A stretch of DNA of 64,000 nt from Hydrogenophaga taeniospiralis CCUG 15921 (GCF_001592305.1 NZ_BCWR01000002.1:22126-86125), one strand, 5' to 3'. Shown: positions 24,276-33,290, numbered from the stretch's first letter. The notes: generated by a model from the sequence alone, not told the origin. Numbers and translations are program-made.

Positions 24276-25572
24276 AGCCCTCGGGCGGCGTTGGCGCGCC
24301 GGTCCAGCGGAAGCGGTCGGGCCGAAAAGCTTCGAGTGCGATGGACGGGGTTCGCTCCGCCAGCAACTGGGCCACCAGATGCCCGGTGGCGGCGCTTTGC
24401 GTCAGGCCCAGATGCCCGTGCCCGAAGGCGTACACCACCTGCCGGCTGGCGCTGGCATGCCCGATGACGGGCAGGGAGTCGGGCAGCGAGGGGCGGTAGC
24501 CCATCCACTGCGTGCCGCCCTCGGTGCGCAGCCCCGGCAGCAGGCGCGCGGCCTTGCCCAGCATGTGGGCCGATCGCTCGAAGTTGGGCGGCAGCTTCAG
24601 GCCCCCCAGCTCCACCGCCCCACCCACGCGGATACCGGTGGACAACGGGGTGACCACAAAACCATGGGCGCCAAAGATGATCTGGCGCTTGAGGTCGAAC
24701 GCCCCGGGCGGCAGCGTGGTGTTGTAGCCGCGCTCGGTGTCCAGCGGGATCGCATCGCCCAGCTGGGCCGCGAGCTGGCGCGACCACGCGCCGGTGGCGA
24801 TCACCGCCTGTTTGGCACGCACGGTGTCGCCCTGCGCGAGCCGCAGTTCCACACCACCCTCGCGCACGGCGATGGACCGCACTTCGGCCTGCCGCCAGGC
24901 GGCGCCCGCCTGCAGCACGTGGCGCCCCAGCGCCGAAGCCACCTCGAACGGGTCGCTCACGGTTTCCCAGTGCGGCACGAACGTGCCCGCGACGATGGAG
25001 CTGGCCAGCCCCGGTTGCAGCTCCCGCAGCCGCTCACCCTTCACGTGCTCGAAGGCGATGCCCGCTTCGGCGCGCAGCTGCCAGCCCGCGAGGTTCGACT
25101 GGAACTCGGCGTCGCTTTCATAGACCTGCAAGGAGCCGTCCTGGCGGATCATGTGCGAAGCCTTCGCGCGCGCCAGCATGGCGTGAAACGCGGGCGCGGC
25201 CAGCTGCATCAGCTTCGTCTGGGCCTGCAGGCTCGCGCGGTAGGCCGAAGGCCGGCTGGCCAGGCCGAAGCGCATGAGCCAGGGCAGCATCCGCAGCGCG
25301 TAACCCGGGCGGATGGCCAGCGGCCCCAGCGGGTCGAGCAACCAGCGCGGCGCCTGGCGCAGGATGCGTGGCGAGGCCAGGGGCAGGATGTCGGAAAAGG
25401 CCAGCGCGCCGGCGTTCTGGGCGCTGGTTTCCTGGGCAATGCCTTTGCGGTCGATCAGCAGCACCGAACGGCCCTGGGTCACCAGGTACATCGCCACCGA
25501 CAGGCCGATGATGCCGGCGCCCACCACCGCCACGTCGGCGGGTGCAGGCTCGGGGTTCATCGCGGAACTCAT
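24250..25572 (-). CDS. FAD-dependent D-amino acid oxidoreductase, probable D-hydroxyproline dehydrogenase
   Basis: A 440-aa DadA-like flavoprotein with an N-terminal Rossmann motif DVAVVGAGIIGLSVAMYL (about residues 13-30) and the C-terminal GHGHLGLTQSAATGHLVAQL. It is downstream of a 4-hydroxyproline epimerase and a pyrroline-hydroxy-carboxylate deaminase in the same operon. It therefore probably oxidises cis-4-hydroxy-D-proline to pyrroline-4-hydroxy-2-carboxylate, passing electrons to the respiratory chain. A plain D-amino acid dehydrogenase is the alternative. The epimerase gene ends 12 nt upstream. Confidence 0.85.
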   Translation of the reverse strand: MSSAMNPEPAPADVAVVGAGIIGLSVAMYLVTQGRSVLLIDRKGIAQETSAQNAGALAFSDILPLASPRILRQAPRWLLDPLGPLAIRPGYALRMLPWLMRFGLASRPSAYRASLQAQTKLMQLAAPAFHAMLARAKASHMIRQDGSLQVYESDAEFQSNLAGWQLRAEAGIAFEHVKGERLRELQPGLASSIVAGTFVPHWETVSDPFEVASALGRHVLQAGAAWRQAEVRSIAVREGGVELRLAQGDTVRAKQAVIATGAWSRQLAAQLGDAIPLDTERGYNTTLPPGAFDLKRQIIFGAHGFVVTPLSTGIRVGGAVELGGLKLPPNFERSAHMLGKAARLLPGLRTEGGTQWMGYRPSLPDSLPVIGHASASRQVVYAFGHGHLGLTQSAATGHLVAQLLAERTPSIALEAFRPDRFRWTGAPTPPEGFSEPSLRL

Positions 25573-25584
25573 GCGCCTGACGAC

Positions 25585-26553
25585 TCAGGCCAGCGCCGCG
25601 CGGAATGCCGCGGGCAGCAGGGGGTCGGCCGGGTCGGCGATCAGCCGCGCTTCGGCGGTGACGTAGGCGCGGCCGGTGATGCTGGGGATGACGCCGTGTT
25701 CGGTGGGCTGGTAGCTGGCCTCGAAGCGGCTGCCGATCACGCTTTCCTGCACCCAGGTGTCGCCCGGCTGCAGCTTGCCGGCTGCGGCGAGGCAGGCCAG
25801 TTTGGCGCTGGTGCCGGTGCCGCAGGGGGAGCGGTCGTAAGCGCCGCCGGGGCACAGCACGAAGTTGCGGCTGTGCGCGTCGGCGGCCAAGGCAGGGCCG
25901 AAGAACTCGATGTGATCGATCTCGGCACCGTCGCGCCCGGTGATGCCTTGGCGCACCAGCACCGCCTTGACGGCCTCGGCCTGGCGGGTGAGTTCGCCGA
26001 TGTTCTGCAGCGTGAGTTCACACGGCGTGCTGTGGCACAGGAAGAACCAGTTGCCACCCCAGGCGACGTCGCCCACGATCCGCCCCAGGCCGGGCACGTC
26101 GATCGCCACGTCGCGCCGGAAGACCTGGCTCTCGACGTTCTGGATCGTCACCTCATGGGCGGACCGGAGGTGCACGCTCACCACGCCGACCGGTGTTTCG
26201 AAGCGGTGCACGCCGGGCGCGATGCGGCCCATGTGGGCCAGTGTGACGGCGGCGCCGATAGTGCCGTGGCCGCACATGCCGAGGTAGCCGGTGTTGTTGA
26301 AGAAGATCAGACCGGCGGCGCAGCTGCTGTCCACCGGCTCGCACAGCAAGGCGCCGACCACCGCGTCGTAGCCGCGCGGTTCGTTGGCCGCCAGCACGCG
26401 GTAGTGGTCGAAGTCGCGGGCAAAGAGGGCTTTGCGTTCGCTCAAGGGGCCGTGGCCCAGTGGCGGCCCACCGGCCACCACCAGGCGCGTGGGCTCGCCC
26501 TCGGTGTGGGAGTCGATGACCTGCATCTCGATCCGTGTGATGTTCGGTGCCAT
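25585..26553 (-). CDS. 4-hydroxyproline 2-epimerase (proline racemase family)
   Basis: A 322-aa cytoplasmic cofactor-free epimerase that interconverts trans-4-hydroxy-L-proline and cis-4-hydroxy-D-proline. Both catalytic cysteines are present: MCGHGTIG (about residue 93) and DRSPCGTGTSAK (about 243). Dehydratase relatives have a Thr at one of these sites, so an epimerase is favoured. The start after the deaminase gene is only 2 nt away, so translation is coupled. Confidence 0.9.
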   Translation of the reverse strand: MAPNITRIEMQVIDSHTEGEPTRLVVAGGPPLGHGPLSERKALFARDFDHYRVLAANEPRGYDAVVGALLCEPVDSSCAAGLIFFNNTGYLGMCGHGTIGAAVTLAHMGRIAPGVHRFETPVGVVSVHLRSAHEVTIQNVESQVFRRDVAIDVPGLGRIVGDVAWGGNWFFLCHSTPCELTLQNIGELTRQAEAVKAVLVRQGITGRDGAEIDHIEFFGPALAADAHSRNFVLCPGGAYDRSPCGTGTSAKLACLAAAGKLQPGDTWVQESVIGSRFEASYQPTEHGVIPSITGRAYVTAEARLIADPADPLLPAAFRAALA

Positions 26554-26555
26554 GG

Positions 26556-27494
26556 TCAGGCCCTCCCCGGCCAGCTGGCGTACCAGCGTTTGAAGAGCTC
26601 CAGTTGGCGGGAGGCGTAGCGGCGCTGGCTGTCCGACAGCGCATCACTGGGGTTGAAATGCAAGGTGTAGGCCTTGTGGCCCTGCAGCACCATCAAGTGC
26701 TTGAAGTACAGCACCAGGTCCACGCCTTCGTCAAAAGACGACAGCACCGCCAGCGCCGCTTCCAGCTCTTGCGCACGCTGGCGGGCCAGCGCGTCGCCAC
26801 GGGCCGCCTGCTCGCACAGGGCCACCAGGTGCAGCACTTCCTTGGGCAACACGTTGCCGATGCCGGTGATGGCGCCTTGGGCGCCGCAATTGACGAAGCC
26901 GTGGAACACCTGCGTGTCCACCCCGACCATCAGCGTCACGCCCGCATCGCGCGAGGTGATGTGCTCCGCCGCGTAGCGCAAGGAAGCCGCGCCGCCGAAC
27001 TCCTTGAAACCGATCAGGTGGGAAAAGCGCGAGCGCAGTTCAAAAAACAGGTCGGCCTTGGTTTCGTAGCCGTAGTAGGGGCTGTTGTAGATCACGCTGG
27101 GCAGGTCGACCGCCGCGCTCAGGATGTCGCTGAAGTGGGCGCGTTGGGCCGCCGCCGAGTTGCCGCGCGACAGCACGCGGGGAATGATCATCAGCCCCTT
27201 GGCGCCGCAGACCCTGGCGTGCGCGGCCAGCGCGCTGGCGCGGGCCGTGTTCTGCGCCCCGGTGCCCACGACCACGGGCAGGCCCGCGCGCACCAGCCGC
27301 TCGACGCCTTCCATGCGCTGCTCGTCGCTCAGCAGGGGCCAGTCGCCCATGGAGCCGCAGTACACCAGGGCCGACATGCCGGCTTCGATGAGGTCGCGGC
27401 CGGTTCGGACCAGGGCGTCGAAATCCGGTTGCCGGTCGGGCGTGCAAGGGGTCATCAAGGCGGGGATCGTGCCGCTGAAAATGCTGCTGCTCAT
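26556..27494 (-). CDS. Dihydrodipicolinate synthase-family protein, probable pyrroline-4-hydroxy-2-carboxylate deaminase
   Basis: A 312-aa class I aldolase-like TIM barrel. It has GTIPALMTPC at the N-terminus, CGSMGDWPLLSDEQRMEGV, catalytic Tyr in VIYNSPYYG (about residue 140) and Schiff-base Lys in IGFKEFGG (about 168). Next to the hydroxyproline epimerase, the expected reaction is deamination to alpha-ketoglutarate semialdehyde. It is the first gene of the three-gene operon. The semialdehyde dehydrogenase that would finish the path is not adjacent. Confidence 0.87.
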   Translation of the reverse strand: MSSSIFSGTIPALMTPCTPDRQPDFDALVRTGRDLIEAGMSALVYCGSMGDWPLLSDEQRMEGVERLVRAGLPVVVGTGAQNTARASALAAHARVCGAKGLMIIPRVLSRGNSAAAQRAHFSDILSAAVDLPSVIYNSPYYGYETKADLFFELRSRFSHLIGFKEFGGAASLRYAAEHITSRDAGVTLMVGVDTQVFHGFVNCGAQGAITGIGNVLPKEVLHLVALCEQAARGDALARQRAQELEAALAVLSSFDEGVDLVLYFKHLMVLQGHKAYTLHFNPSDALSDSQRRYASRQLELFKRWYASWPGRA

Positions 27495-27620
27495 GGGTGG
27501 GGTGCTCCGTTGAAGTGGCTGTTAAGCTGCCGGCAGTCTCGCAGCTTGGGCGCTCCACGTCTTGTCGGAAAGTGGGGTGCCGACTGGGGAAATTGCACAA
27601 ACGCTCGGACCCTGAATGCC

Positions 27621-28364
27621 ATGGATGTTTCTCTGCCAGCACCCCTGTCACCGGGGCTCCTGATCGACCACGGGTGGTTCCGGGGCGACCTGCTGTTCGA
27701 CCACGTGCCCGACACCGTGTTCTTCCTGAAAGACACGCAGGGCCGCTACACGGCGGTCAATCACACCCTGGTCAAGCGCTGCGGCTTCGAGCACAAGGCA
27801 GAGCTGATCGGCAAGACGGCGGAACAGGTGTTCCCGCTCCCGCTGGGCTCCGGGTTTTCGCAGCAGGACCGCCGCGTCCTGCAAGGCGGCCCCGCGATCA
27901 ACGCTCAGCTGGAGCTGCACCTGTACGGCAACCGGAAACCGGGCTGGTGCCTCACCTGGAAGGTGGCGATCACCGACCCGCAAGGCCGCATCGTCGGGCT
28001 GGCCGGCTTGTCGCGCGACATCCAGCAGCCCATGGGCTCAACGAACGAGGCCGCCGCGGTGTCGCGCGTCATCGAGCACGTTGCGCAGCACCTGGACTCG
28101 CCCCTGCCGCTGGAAGAACTCGCCGCCCTGGCCGGCCTGTCGGTGTTTCAACTGGACCAGCGCATCCGCGGCCTGTTTGGCGTGACGGCGGGTCAATACG
28201 TGATCCGGGCGCGCATCGAGCGGGCGTGCGACTTGTTGCGCCACGCCCGGGACCCGATCAGCGAGATTGCCCTGGCGTGTGGCTACGCCGACCAGGCCTC
28301 GTTCACACGCCAGTTCCGCAAATCGGTGGGGCTCACGCCGTCAGCGTACAGAGCCATGAGGTGA
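27621..28364 (+). CDS. AraC-family regulator with N-terminal PAS domain
   Basis: A 247-aa regulator. Residues 25-145 form a PAS domain (FDHVPDTVFFLKDTQGRYTA, later GRIVGLAGLSRDI). Residues 150-247 are an AraC DNA-binding domain with two helix-turn-helix units (LPLEELAALAGLSVFQLDQR; ISEIALACGYADQASFTRQF). It is divergent from the hydroxyproline genes, 126 bp apart, so it most likely controls them. PAS-AraC fusions are less common than cupin-AraC ones, and the PAS ligand is unknown. Confidence 0.88.
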   Translation: MDVSLPAPLSPGLLIDHGWFRGDLLFDHVPDTVFFLKDTQGRYTAVNHTLVKRCGFEHKAELIGKTAEQVFPLPLGSGFSQQDRRVLQGGPAINAQLELHLYGNRKPGWCLTWKVAITDPQGRIVGLAGLSRDIQQPMGSTNEAAAVSRVIEHVAQHLDSPLPLEELAALAGLSVFQLDQRIRGLFGVTAGQYVIRARIERACDLLRHARDPISEIALACGYADQASFTRQFRKSVGLTPSAYRAMR

Positions 28365-28366
28365 GG

Positions 28367-29227
28367 TCAGCGGGCGGCTGAGGCAGCATTCGGGAAGAAC
28401 AGCTGCTCGCCACCGATCTTGTAGGAGGCGATGGCCTTCTGCCCAGCGTCGCCCGTCACCCAGTCCACGAACTTCTGGCCTTCGGCGGTTTTCACCTGCG
28501 GGTGTTTGGCGGCGCTCACGAGCATCACGCCGTACTGGTTGAACAGGCGCTTGTCGCCTTCGACCAGCACCGCCAGGTCGGCGCGGTTCTTGAAATTGAG
28601 CCAGGTGCCGCGGTCGGCCAGCACGTAGGCGCCGCTGCTGGCGGCGATGTTCAGGGCCGGGCCCATGCCACAGCCGCAAGACCTGTACGCCGCACCTTTG
28701 GAAAGAAACTCCATCAAGGCGGGTTGCGCGGTTCCGATGGGTTCCCCCTGAGCCATCTTCCAGAAGCGCAGTTCGGCCGCGTGCGTGCCGCTCTTGTCGC
28801 CGCGCGAGATGAAGGGCGCGTTGGCCGTGGCCACTTTCTTGAGCGCGGCCACGATGTTGCTGCCGCGGGTAGCCGCCGGGTCGGCCTTGGGGCCGATCAG
28901 CACGAAGTCGTTGTACATGACCTCCTGGCGTTTCGCGGCAAAGCCCTCGGCCACGAATTTTTCCTCGGCCACCTGGTCGTGCACGAACAGCACGTCGGCG
29001 TCACCCCTGCGGGCCATGTCGATCGCCTGGCCGGTGCCCAGCGCCACCACTTTCACGTCGATGCCGCTGGCTTTTTTGAACTCGGGCAGCAGGTAGCTGA
29101 ACAGACCCGACTGTTCGGTGGACGTGGTGGAGGCGACGACGATGCTGCTCTGCGCGAGCGCGGCGGTGCTGACCAGCAGACCGGCCGACAGCATGCCGGC
29201 GGCAACACGGACGGCCCCATCGCGCAC
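28367..29227 (-). CDS. tupA: Tungstate ABC transporter substrate-binding protein
   Basis: About 286 aa from the GTG at 29227, which directly precedes the signal peptide (RVAAGMLSAGLLVSTAALAQ). The mature part shows TupA landmarks: ASTTSTEQSGLFSYLLP, GTGQAIDMARRGDADVLFVH and SRGDKSGTHAAELRFWK. It binds tungstate in the periplasm for TupBC. An alternative ATG at 29371 overlaps the tupC stop. It would add 48 residues encoded almost wholly by a dispersed repeat, making the chain longer than usual. Its end lies two bases from the stop of the AraC gene (convergent). Confidence 0.88.
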   Translation of the reverse strand: MRDGAVRVAAGMLSAGLLVSTAALAQSSIVVASTTSTEQSGLFSYLLPEFKKASGIDVKVVALGTGQAIDMARRGDADVLFVHDQVAEEKFVAEGFAAKRQEVMYNDFVLIGPKADPAATRGSNIVAALKKVATANAPFISRGDKSGTHAAELRFWKMAQGEPIGTAQPALMEFLSKGAAYRSCGCGMGPALNIAASSGAYVLADRGTWLNFKNRADLAVLVEGDKRLFNQYGVMLVSAAKHPQVKTAEGQKFVDWVTGDAGQKAIASYKIGGEQLFFPNAASAAR

Positions 29228-29282
29228 AGCGCGGCCAGAAAGCCGACCAATCCAACTGCCGGCGCGAAGGGGTGACCACCAG

Positions 29283-29371
29283 AGATGCGGTGGAACCGGC
29301 TTCGCCGGGCCACATCGCATCGCCCCCTTGAGGGGGTCGCGCGCAGCGCGGCGGGGGTGATTCATGTTCAT
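29283..29371 (-). repeat. Dispersed C-rich repeat, copy 4
   Basis: It lies between tupC and the tupA signal peptide, starting at the ATGA overlap that ends tupC: a CACCCCCGCCGCGCTGCGCG box, GACCCCCTCAAGGGGG hairpin, GATGCG, and GGCCCGGCGAAGCCGGTT. It is nearly identical in its second half to copy 1 at 2.2 kb. Confidence 0.8.
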
Positions 29372-30150
29372 GCGGTTTCTCCCTTGACGAACAGATGGGC
29401 CTGGGGGCAGTGGGCCTCCAGGAAGGCGTGGCTGAAAAAGTCGTTCACCGCCAGGTCGGCGAGCAAGCGCCCCTGCTCCAGGTAGATCACGCGGCTGGCC
29501 AGGCGCTTGACCTGGCCGAGGTTGTGGCTGGCGAACACCAGCGTGGGCGGCAGCCGGCCGGGCGCGGGCAGCTCGTCGCCGAAGTCGGCGATCAGCGCCT
29601 CCACGTCGCGTTTGGCGTGCGGGTCCAGGCTGGCGGTGGGTTCGTCGAGCAGCCACACGTCGGGCCGCAGCGCCCAGGCGCGCGCCAGCGCCACGCGCTG
29701 CTGCTGCCCGCCCGAGAGCGCGCGGCCGTTGCGTTCGGCCAGGTGCGCCAGATCGACCCGGGCCAGCGCCTGCCGGGCGCGCGCATCGGTCTGGCGCCAG
29801 GGCACGCCGCTGAGCCACAGGCCCAGCTGCAGGTTGCGCCGCACCGACATGCGCAGCATGTGGGGCCGCTGGAACAGCATGGCGATGCGCGAGTCCTGCG
29901 GCACCTGGCGCTGCCCCAGCGCGATGGGCAGCAGGCCGTGCAGCGCGCGCAACAACGTGCTCTTGCCGCAACCGTTGGGGCCCACCAGCGCCACGCGCTC
30001 GCCGGCCCGGATGGCCAGCGTGATGCCGCGCAGCGCTTCCACCTGGGCCGCCGGGCCCAGGCTCACGCTCACGCCCTGCAGCGCCAGCACGGTGCCATGC
30101 CGCACGCTGGCGCCGGCGGCGCTGCCTTCGGTGGGGCGTTCGATCCTCAT
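29368..30150 (-). CDS. tupC: Tungstate ABC transporter ATP-binding protein
   Basis: A 260-aa ATPase with Walker A GPNGCGKST (about residues 58-66), signature LSGGQQQRVALARAW, Walker B VWLLDEPTASLD and switch His in FASHNLGQ. The first 20 residues are a loosely conserved extension. The gene starts in the tupB stop (ATGA) and ends in an ATGA that overlaps the possible long start of tupA. It powers tungstate import. Confidence 0.88.
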   Translation of the reverse strand: MRIERPTEGSAAGASVRHGTVLALQGVSVSLGPAAQVEALRGITLAIRAGERVALVGPNGCGKSTLLRALHGLLPIALGQRQVPQDSRIAMLFQRPHMLRMSVRRNLQLGLWLSGVPWRQTDARARQALARVDLAHLAERNGRALSGGQQQRVALARAWALRPDVWLLDEPTASLDPHAKRDVEALIADFGDELPAPGRLPPTLVFASHNLGQVKRLASRVIYLEQGRLLADLAVNDFFSHAFLEAHCPQAHLFVKGETA

Positions 30151-30875
30151 GTGGTGGCCATCCGCAGGTCGCCGCCGTCCAGGTGCTCGCGCCAGCGGCG
30201 CAGCAGGGCCACCGCGCTGTTGAGCAGCAGCACCACAGCCAGCAGCACGATGCCCAGCCCGAGCGCCAGCGGCAGGTCGCCCTTGCTGGTTTCGAGCGCG
30301 ATGGCCGTGGTCATGACGCGGGTGAAGCCTTCGATGTTGCCGCCCACGATCATCACCGCGCCCACTTCCGACACCGCACGGCCAAAGGCGGTGATCAGCA
30401 CGGTGAGCAAGGCGTAGCGCTCGTCCCAGGCCATGAGCAGGCTGCGCAGGCCCAGGCCCGCGCCCAGCGAGCCGAGCTGTTCACCGTGATCGCGGTCGGC
30501 GTCTTCCACCACCTGGCGCGTGAGCGCCGTGACCAGCGGCAGCACCAGGATGGCCTGCGCCAGCACCATGGCCTGGAAGCTGAACAGCCAGCCCAGAAAG
30601 CCCAGCGGACCGGTGCGCGAGAGCAGCAGGTAGATCACCAGGCCCACCACCACGGAAGGGATGGCCAGGAAGGTGTTGAGAAAGGTCAGCACCACGGAGC
30701 GCCCGGGAAACCGGACCGCCGCGAGCCAGGCGCCCAGCAACAGCCCCACGCTGCAGGCCAGCAGGCAGGCCGTGGCACTCACGGCGAGGGAGCGCATGAC
30801 GATGGTCCAGAGCCCGGCGTCGCCCGAAAGGATGAGCTGCAGCGCGGTGCCCACGCTGTCGGAAAAGGTGTTCAT
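30147..30875 (-). CDS. tupB: Tungstate ABC transporter permease
   Basis: A 242-aa inner-membrane permease with about six helices. The EAA-type loop lies near LGSLGAGLGLRSLLMAWDER, and ITAFGRAVSEVGAVMIVGGN is strongly diagnostic of the TupB/WtpB group. It is the first gene of tupBCA, an order different from modABC. A divergent ModE-like regulator gene lies 118 bp away and probably controls it. Confidence 0.9.
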   Translation of the reverse strand: MNTFSDSVGTALQLILSGDAGLWTIVMRSLAVSATACLLACSVGLLLGAWLAAVRFPGRSVVLTFLNTFLAIPSVVVGLVIYLLLSRTGPLGFLGWLFSFQAMVLAQAILVLPLVTALTRQVVEDADRDHGEQLGSLGAGLGLRSLLMAWDERYALLTVLITAFGRAVSEVGAVMIVGGNIEGFTRVMTTAIALETSKGDLPLALGLGIVLLAVVLLLNSAVALLRRWREHLDGGDLRMATT

Positions 30876-30925
30876 AGCTTGCGCAGGAGCTTACGCGGGC
30901 GCTGCGGGTTTGGGAGTACGTAGTG

Positions 30926-30944
30926 ACGCGGTATGAACCCGCGT
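30926..30944. promoter_or_regulatory. Inverted repeat between tupB and its regulator gene
   Basis: ACGCGG - TATGAAC - CCGCGT, perfect 6-bp arms with a 7-nt spacer. It lies 51 bp before tupB and 50 bp before the divergent regulator gene, so it could serve as an operator for both. No match to a named motif. Confidence 0.4.
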
Positions 30945-30993
30945 GCATAGGCGCCGGGCCGGCGGCGGCAAGGCTTGAGGCACACTCGCGCCG

Positions 30994-32118
30994 ATGAGAA
31001 AGGTTGAACTGTCCTATTCGCTGAGCGCGCACGGGGGCGGCCGCACGGCCCACCCGGTGCTGCTGCGCAACGCCATGATGGACGTGCTGCACGCGGTGCG
31101 CGAACACGGTTCCATCTCGGCCGCGGCGCGGCAACTGGGCTTGTCCTACCGCCACGTCTGGGGACAGCTCAAGGCCTGGGAAACCGAGCTCGGCCAGGAA
31201 CTCATCGTCTGGGAACGGGGCCAGGCCGCCATGCTCAGCCCGTTCGGGCAGCGCCTGCTGATGGCCGAGCGGCTGGCGCAGGCGCGCCTGGGGCCGCAGA
31301 TGGAACACCTGCGCGCCGAGCTGGAGCGCGCGTTTTCCCGGGCGTTCGAGCCGCCGTCCAGCGGCAGCGAAGTGCTCACGCTCTACGCCAGCCACGACCA
31401 CGCGCTCACCGAGCTGCAGGACCTGGCCGCCGGCATGGACACCCAAGGCACCAGCGCCAGCTCGCGGCTGCACCTGGACATCCGCTTCTGCGGCAGCGTG
31501 GACGCGATCCGCGCGCTCAACGAGGGGCGCTGCCTGCTGGCCGGTTTTCACACCCAGCCCTTCGCCGACGCGGCCAGCCTGAGCGCGCGCACCTACCGCC
31601 CCCTGCTCAAGCCGGGCACACACAAGATCATCGGCTTCGCGCGCCGCACCCAGGGCCTGATGGTGGCGCCCGGCAACCCGCTGGGTCTGCGTGACATGGC
31701 CGACGTGGCGGGCCTGCGGGCACGCTTCGTCAACCGCGCCCGGGGCACCGGCACGCGCCTGCTGCTCGAAGAGCTGATGGCACAGGCGCAGCTGCATCCG
31801 GCAGATATTCACGGCTTCGAGCACGTCGAAAGCTCCCACGCGGCGGTGGCCCAGGCGGTGGCCAGCGGCGATGCCGACGTGGGCCTGGGCACCGAATACG
31901 CGACCCGCGACCAGGGGCTGGGCTTCGTGCCCCTGACCGAAGAGCGTTACCTGCTGGTGTGTCTGAAGTCGGCGCTGGACACACCAGGTGTGCAGCGCCT
32001 GCTGGAGCTGATGCGCAGCCCGCGCTGGCATGCCCGGCTCGACGCATTGCCCGGCTACGCGAGCGACCACAGCGGTGAAGTCGCCGCCATGAAGCGGCTG
32101 CTGCCGTGGTGGAGGTAG
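30994..32118 (+). CDS. ModE-type HTH regulator fused to a periplasmic-binding-like domain
   Basis: A 374-aa protein. Residues 25-95 form a ModE/LysR-like winged helix (SISAAARQLGLSYRHVWGQL). Residues 125-360 form a PBP-like sensor domain related to TupA/ModA-type proteins, with LMVAPGNPLGL, NRARGTGTRLLLEELMA and HAAVAQAVASGDADVGLG. The sensor has no signal peptide, so it works in the cytoplasm. Divergent placement suggests it senses tungstate or molybdate, or a cofactor form of them, and controls tupBCA. The ligand is inferred. Confidence 0.87.
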   Translation: MRKVELSYSLSAHGGGRTAHPVLLRNAMMDVLHAVREHGSISAAARQLGLSYRHVWGQLKAWETELGQELIVWERGQAAMLSPFGQRLLMAERLAQARLGPQMEHLRAELERAFSRAFEPPSSGSEVLTLYASHDHALTELQDLAAGMDTQGTSASSRLHLDIRFCGSVDAIRALNEGRCLLAGFHTQPFADAASLSARTYRPLLKPGTHKIIGFARRTQGLMVAPGNPLGLRDMADVAGLRARFVNRARGTGTRLLLEELMAQAQLHPADIHGFEHVESSHAAVAQAVASGDADVGLGTEYATRDQGLGFVPLTEERYLLVCLKSALDTPGVQRLLELMRSPRWHARLDALPGYASDHSGEVAAMKRLLPWWR

Positions 32119-32222
32119 GACCACCCCCATCGCTTGCCTACTTCGTGTGGCCGCTCCGCCCCTCAAGGGGCAGCACCTGCGGCCTGGCAAAGCCAGTTCC
32201 GCGGTGCTCTGGGTTGAACTTC
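32116..32222 (+). repeat. Dispersed C-rich repeat, copy 5
   Basis: It starts at the TAG of the regulator gene: ACCACCCCCATCGCTTGCC, CGCCCCTCAAGGGGCAGC hairpin, GGCCTGGCAAAGCCAG hairpin and a terminal GGTGCTCTGGGTTGAAC. The terminal CTGGGTT is shared with copies 6 and 7. Confidence 0.7.
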
Positions 32223-32230
32223 CCTTCGGC

Positions 32231-33268
32231 TCAGAAGGTTTCCTTCTCGGCTTCGAGATACGCCAGGCTGGTGTATTTGCCGATGTTGCTGTCGAAGCCG
32301 TCCATGGTTTTGGCGCGGCTGGCGACGCGGGGGTCTTTGAGCACCAAGTCCTTGGCGCCATCCAGCGGGATGCCCTCTTTCACCGCCTGTACACAGGGCT
32401 CCCAGATGCCTTTCATGAAGGTTCCGTAGGTGTCGAGCAGGTCCTTGCTGCCGCGGCCGTGGCCGGGCACCCAGAGCTGCTCGCCGGCGGCCTTCTTGAT
32501 CGCGTCGTAGTACCTGAACGTGCCGGGGTAGGAGCCGTCGTCGATGTTGGCGATGCGGTTGGCCATCGCGATGTCGCCCACGTAGGTGAGCTTGTCCTGC
32601 ACGATCTCGAGGCACAGGTCGGACGGGGTGTGGGCGCGGCCGTAATGGTGCAGTCTGATCTGCACGTCGCCGTAGTCGAACACCTGGCCATTTTCCACCA
32701 CCTTGTTGGGCGCCACCACCTTCGTGCCCAGGGTGGCCTGGTTGGTCCAGCGCTCCATCAGGCTGCGCCAGAGATTGCCCTCGTGGCCGGCGATCTGGTC
32801 GCGGGTGTGGGCCAGCGCATGGATCGGCAGGTCTTTACCAAAGGCTTCGGCAAAGGCGTGGTTGCCCAGCCAGTGGTCGCCGTGGTAGTGGCTGTTGAAG
32901 ACCGCGATCACCGGCTTGGGCGTCACGGTCTTGATCATGCGGATCGCCATCTGGCCGATCTGCAGCGAGGCGCCGCTGTCGAGCACCACCACGCCTTGGC
33001 GCGTCACCACGAACAGCACGCTGGCCATCAGGCCCTGGTTCGCCTGGTTTGGAAAGCCGTCCTTGGCGTACACCATCCACACGTGGGGCGAGAGCTGCTC
33101 GGGCGCGACATCGGGCACCGGCGGGCCTTCGATGAATTCCTGCACCTGCTGGGCAAACAGCCGCGCTTCGGGCACCAGCGCCAGGCCGGCCGCCCCCAGC
33201 CCCAGGCCGGTGGCCATGCGCAGCCACTGGCGGCGGTTTCGCGGTGTCGCGGAAAGATCGGGGTTCAT
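32231..33268 (-). CDS. Exported MBL-fold metallo-hydrolase (SoxH-like)
   Basis: A 345-aa protein with a twin-arginine-type signal (RNRRQWLRMATGLGLGAAGL). The metallo-beta-lactamase core has all ligands: NSHYHGDHWLGN, a His in GRAHTPSD, Asp in LTYVGDIAM and His in WVPGHG. It therefore contrasts with the degenerate protein at 359-1375. The start at 33268 is preferred over 33292, since the upstream codons fall in a palindrome. Related proteins accompany sulfur oxidation or quinoprotein systems. The substrate is unknown. Confidence 0.8.
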   Translation of the reverse strand: MNPDLSATPRNRRQWLRMATGLGLGAAGLALVPEARLFAQQVQEFIEGPPVPDVAPEQLSPHVWMVYAKDGFPNQANQGLMASVLFVVTRQGVVVLDSGASLQIGQMAIRMIKTVTPKPVIAVFNSHYHGDHWLGNHAFAEAFGKDLPIHALAHTRDQIAGHEGNLWRSLMERWTNQATLGTKVVAPNKVVENGQVFDYGDVQIRLHHYGRAHTPSDLCLEIVQDKLTYVGDIAMANRIANIDDGSYPGTFRYYDAIKKAAGEQLWVPGHGRGSKDLLDTYGTFMKGIWEPCVQAVKEGIPLDGAKDLVLKDPRVASRAKTMDGFDSNIGKYTSLAYLEAEKETF

Positions 33269-33290
33269 GGGCTGTCTCCTGCGGGATGGC

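Noticed and set aside
28367..29371. Long form of TupA starting at 29371
   Set aside because: The extra 48 residues are translated repeat sequence and the product would be longer than typical TupA; the GTG at 29227 fits the signal peptide better.
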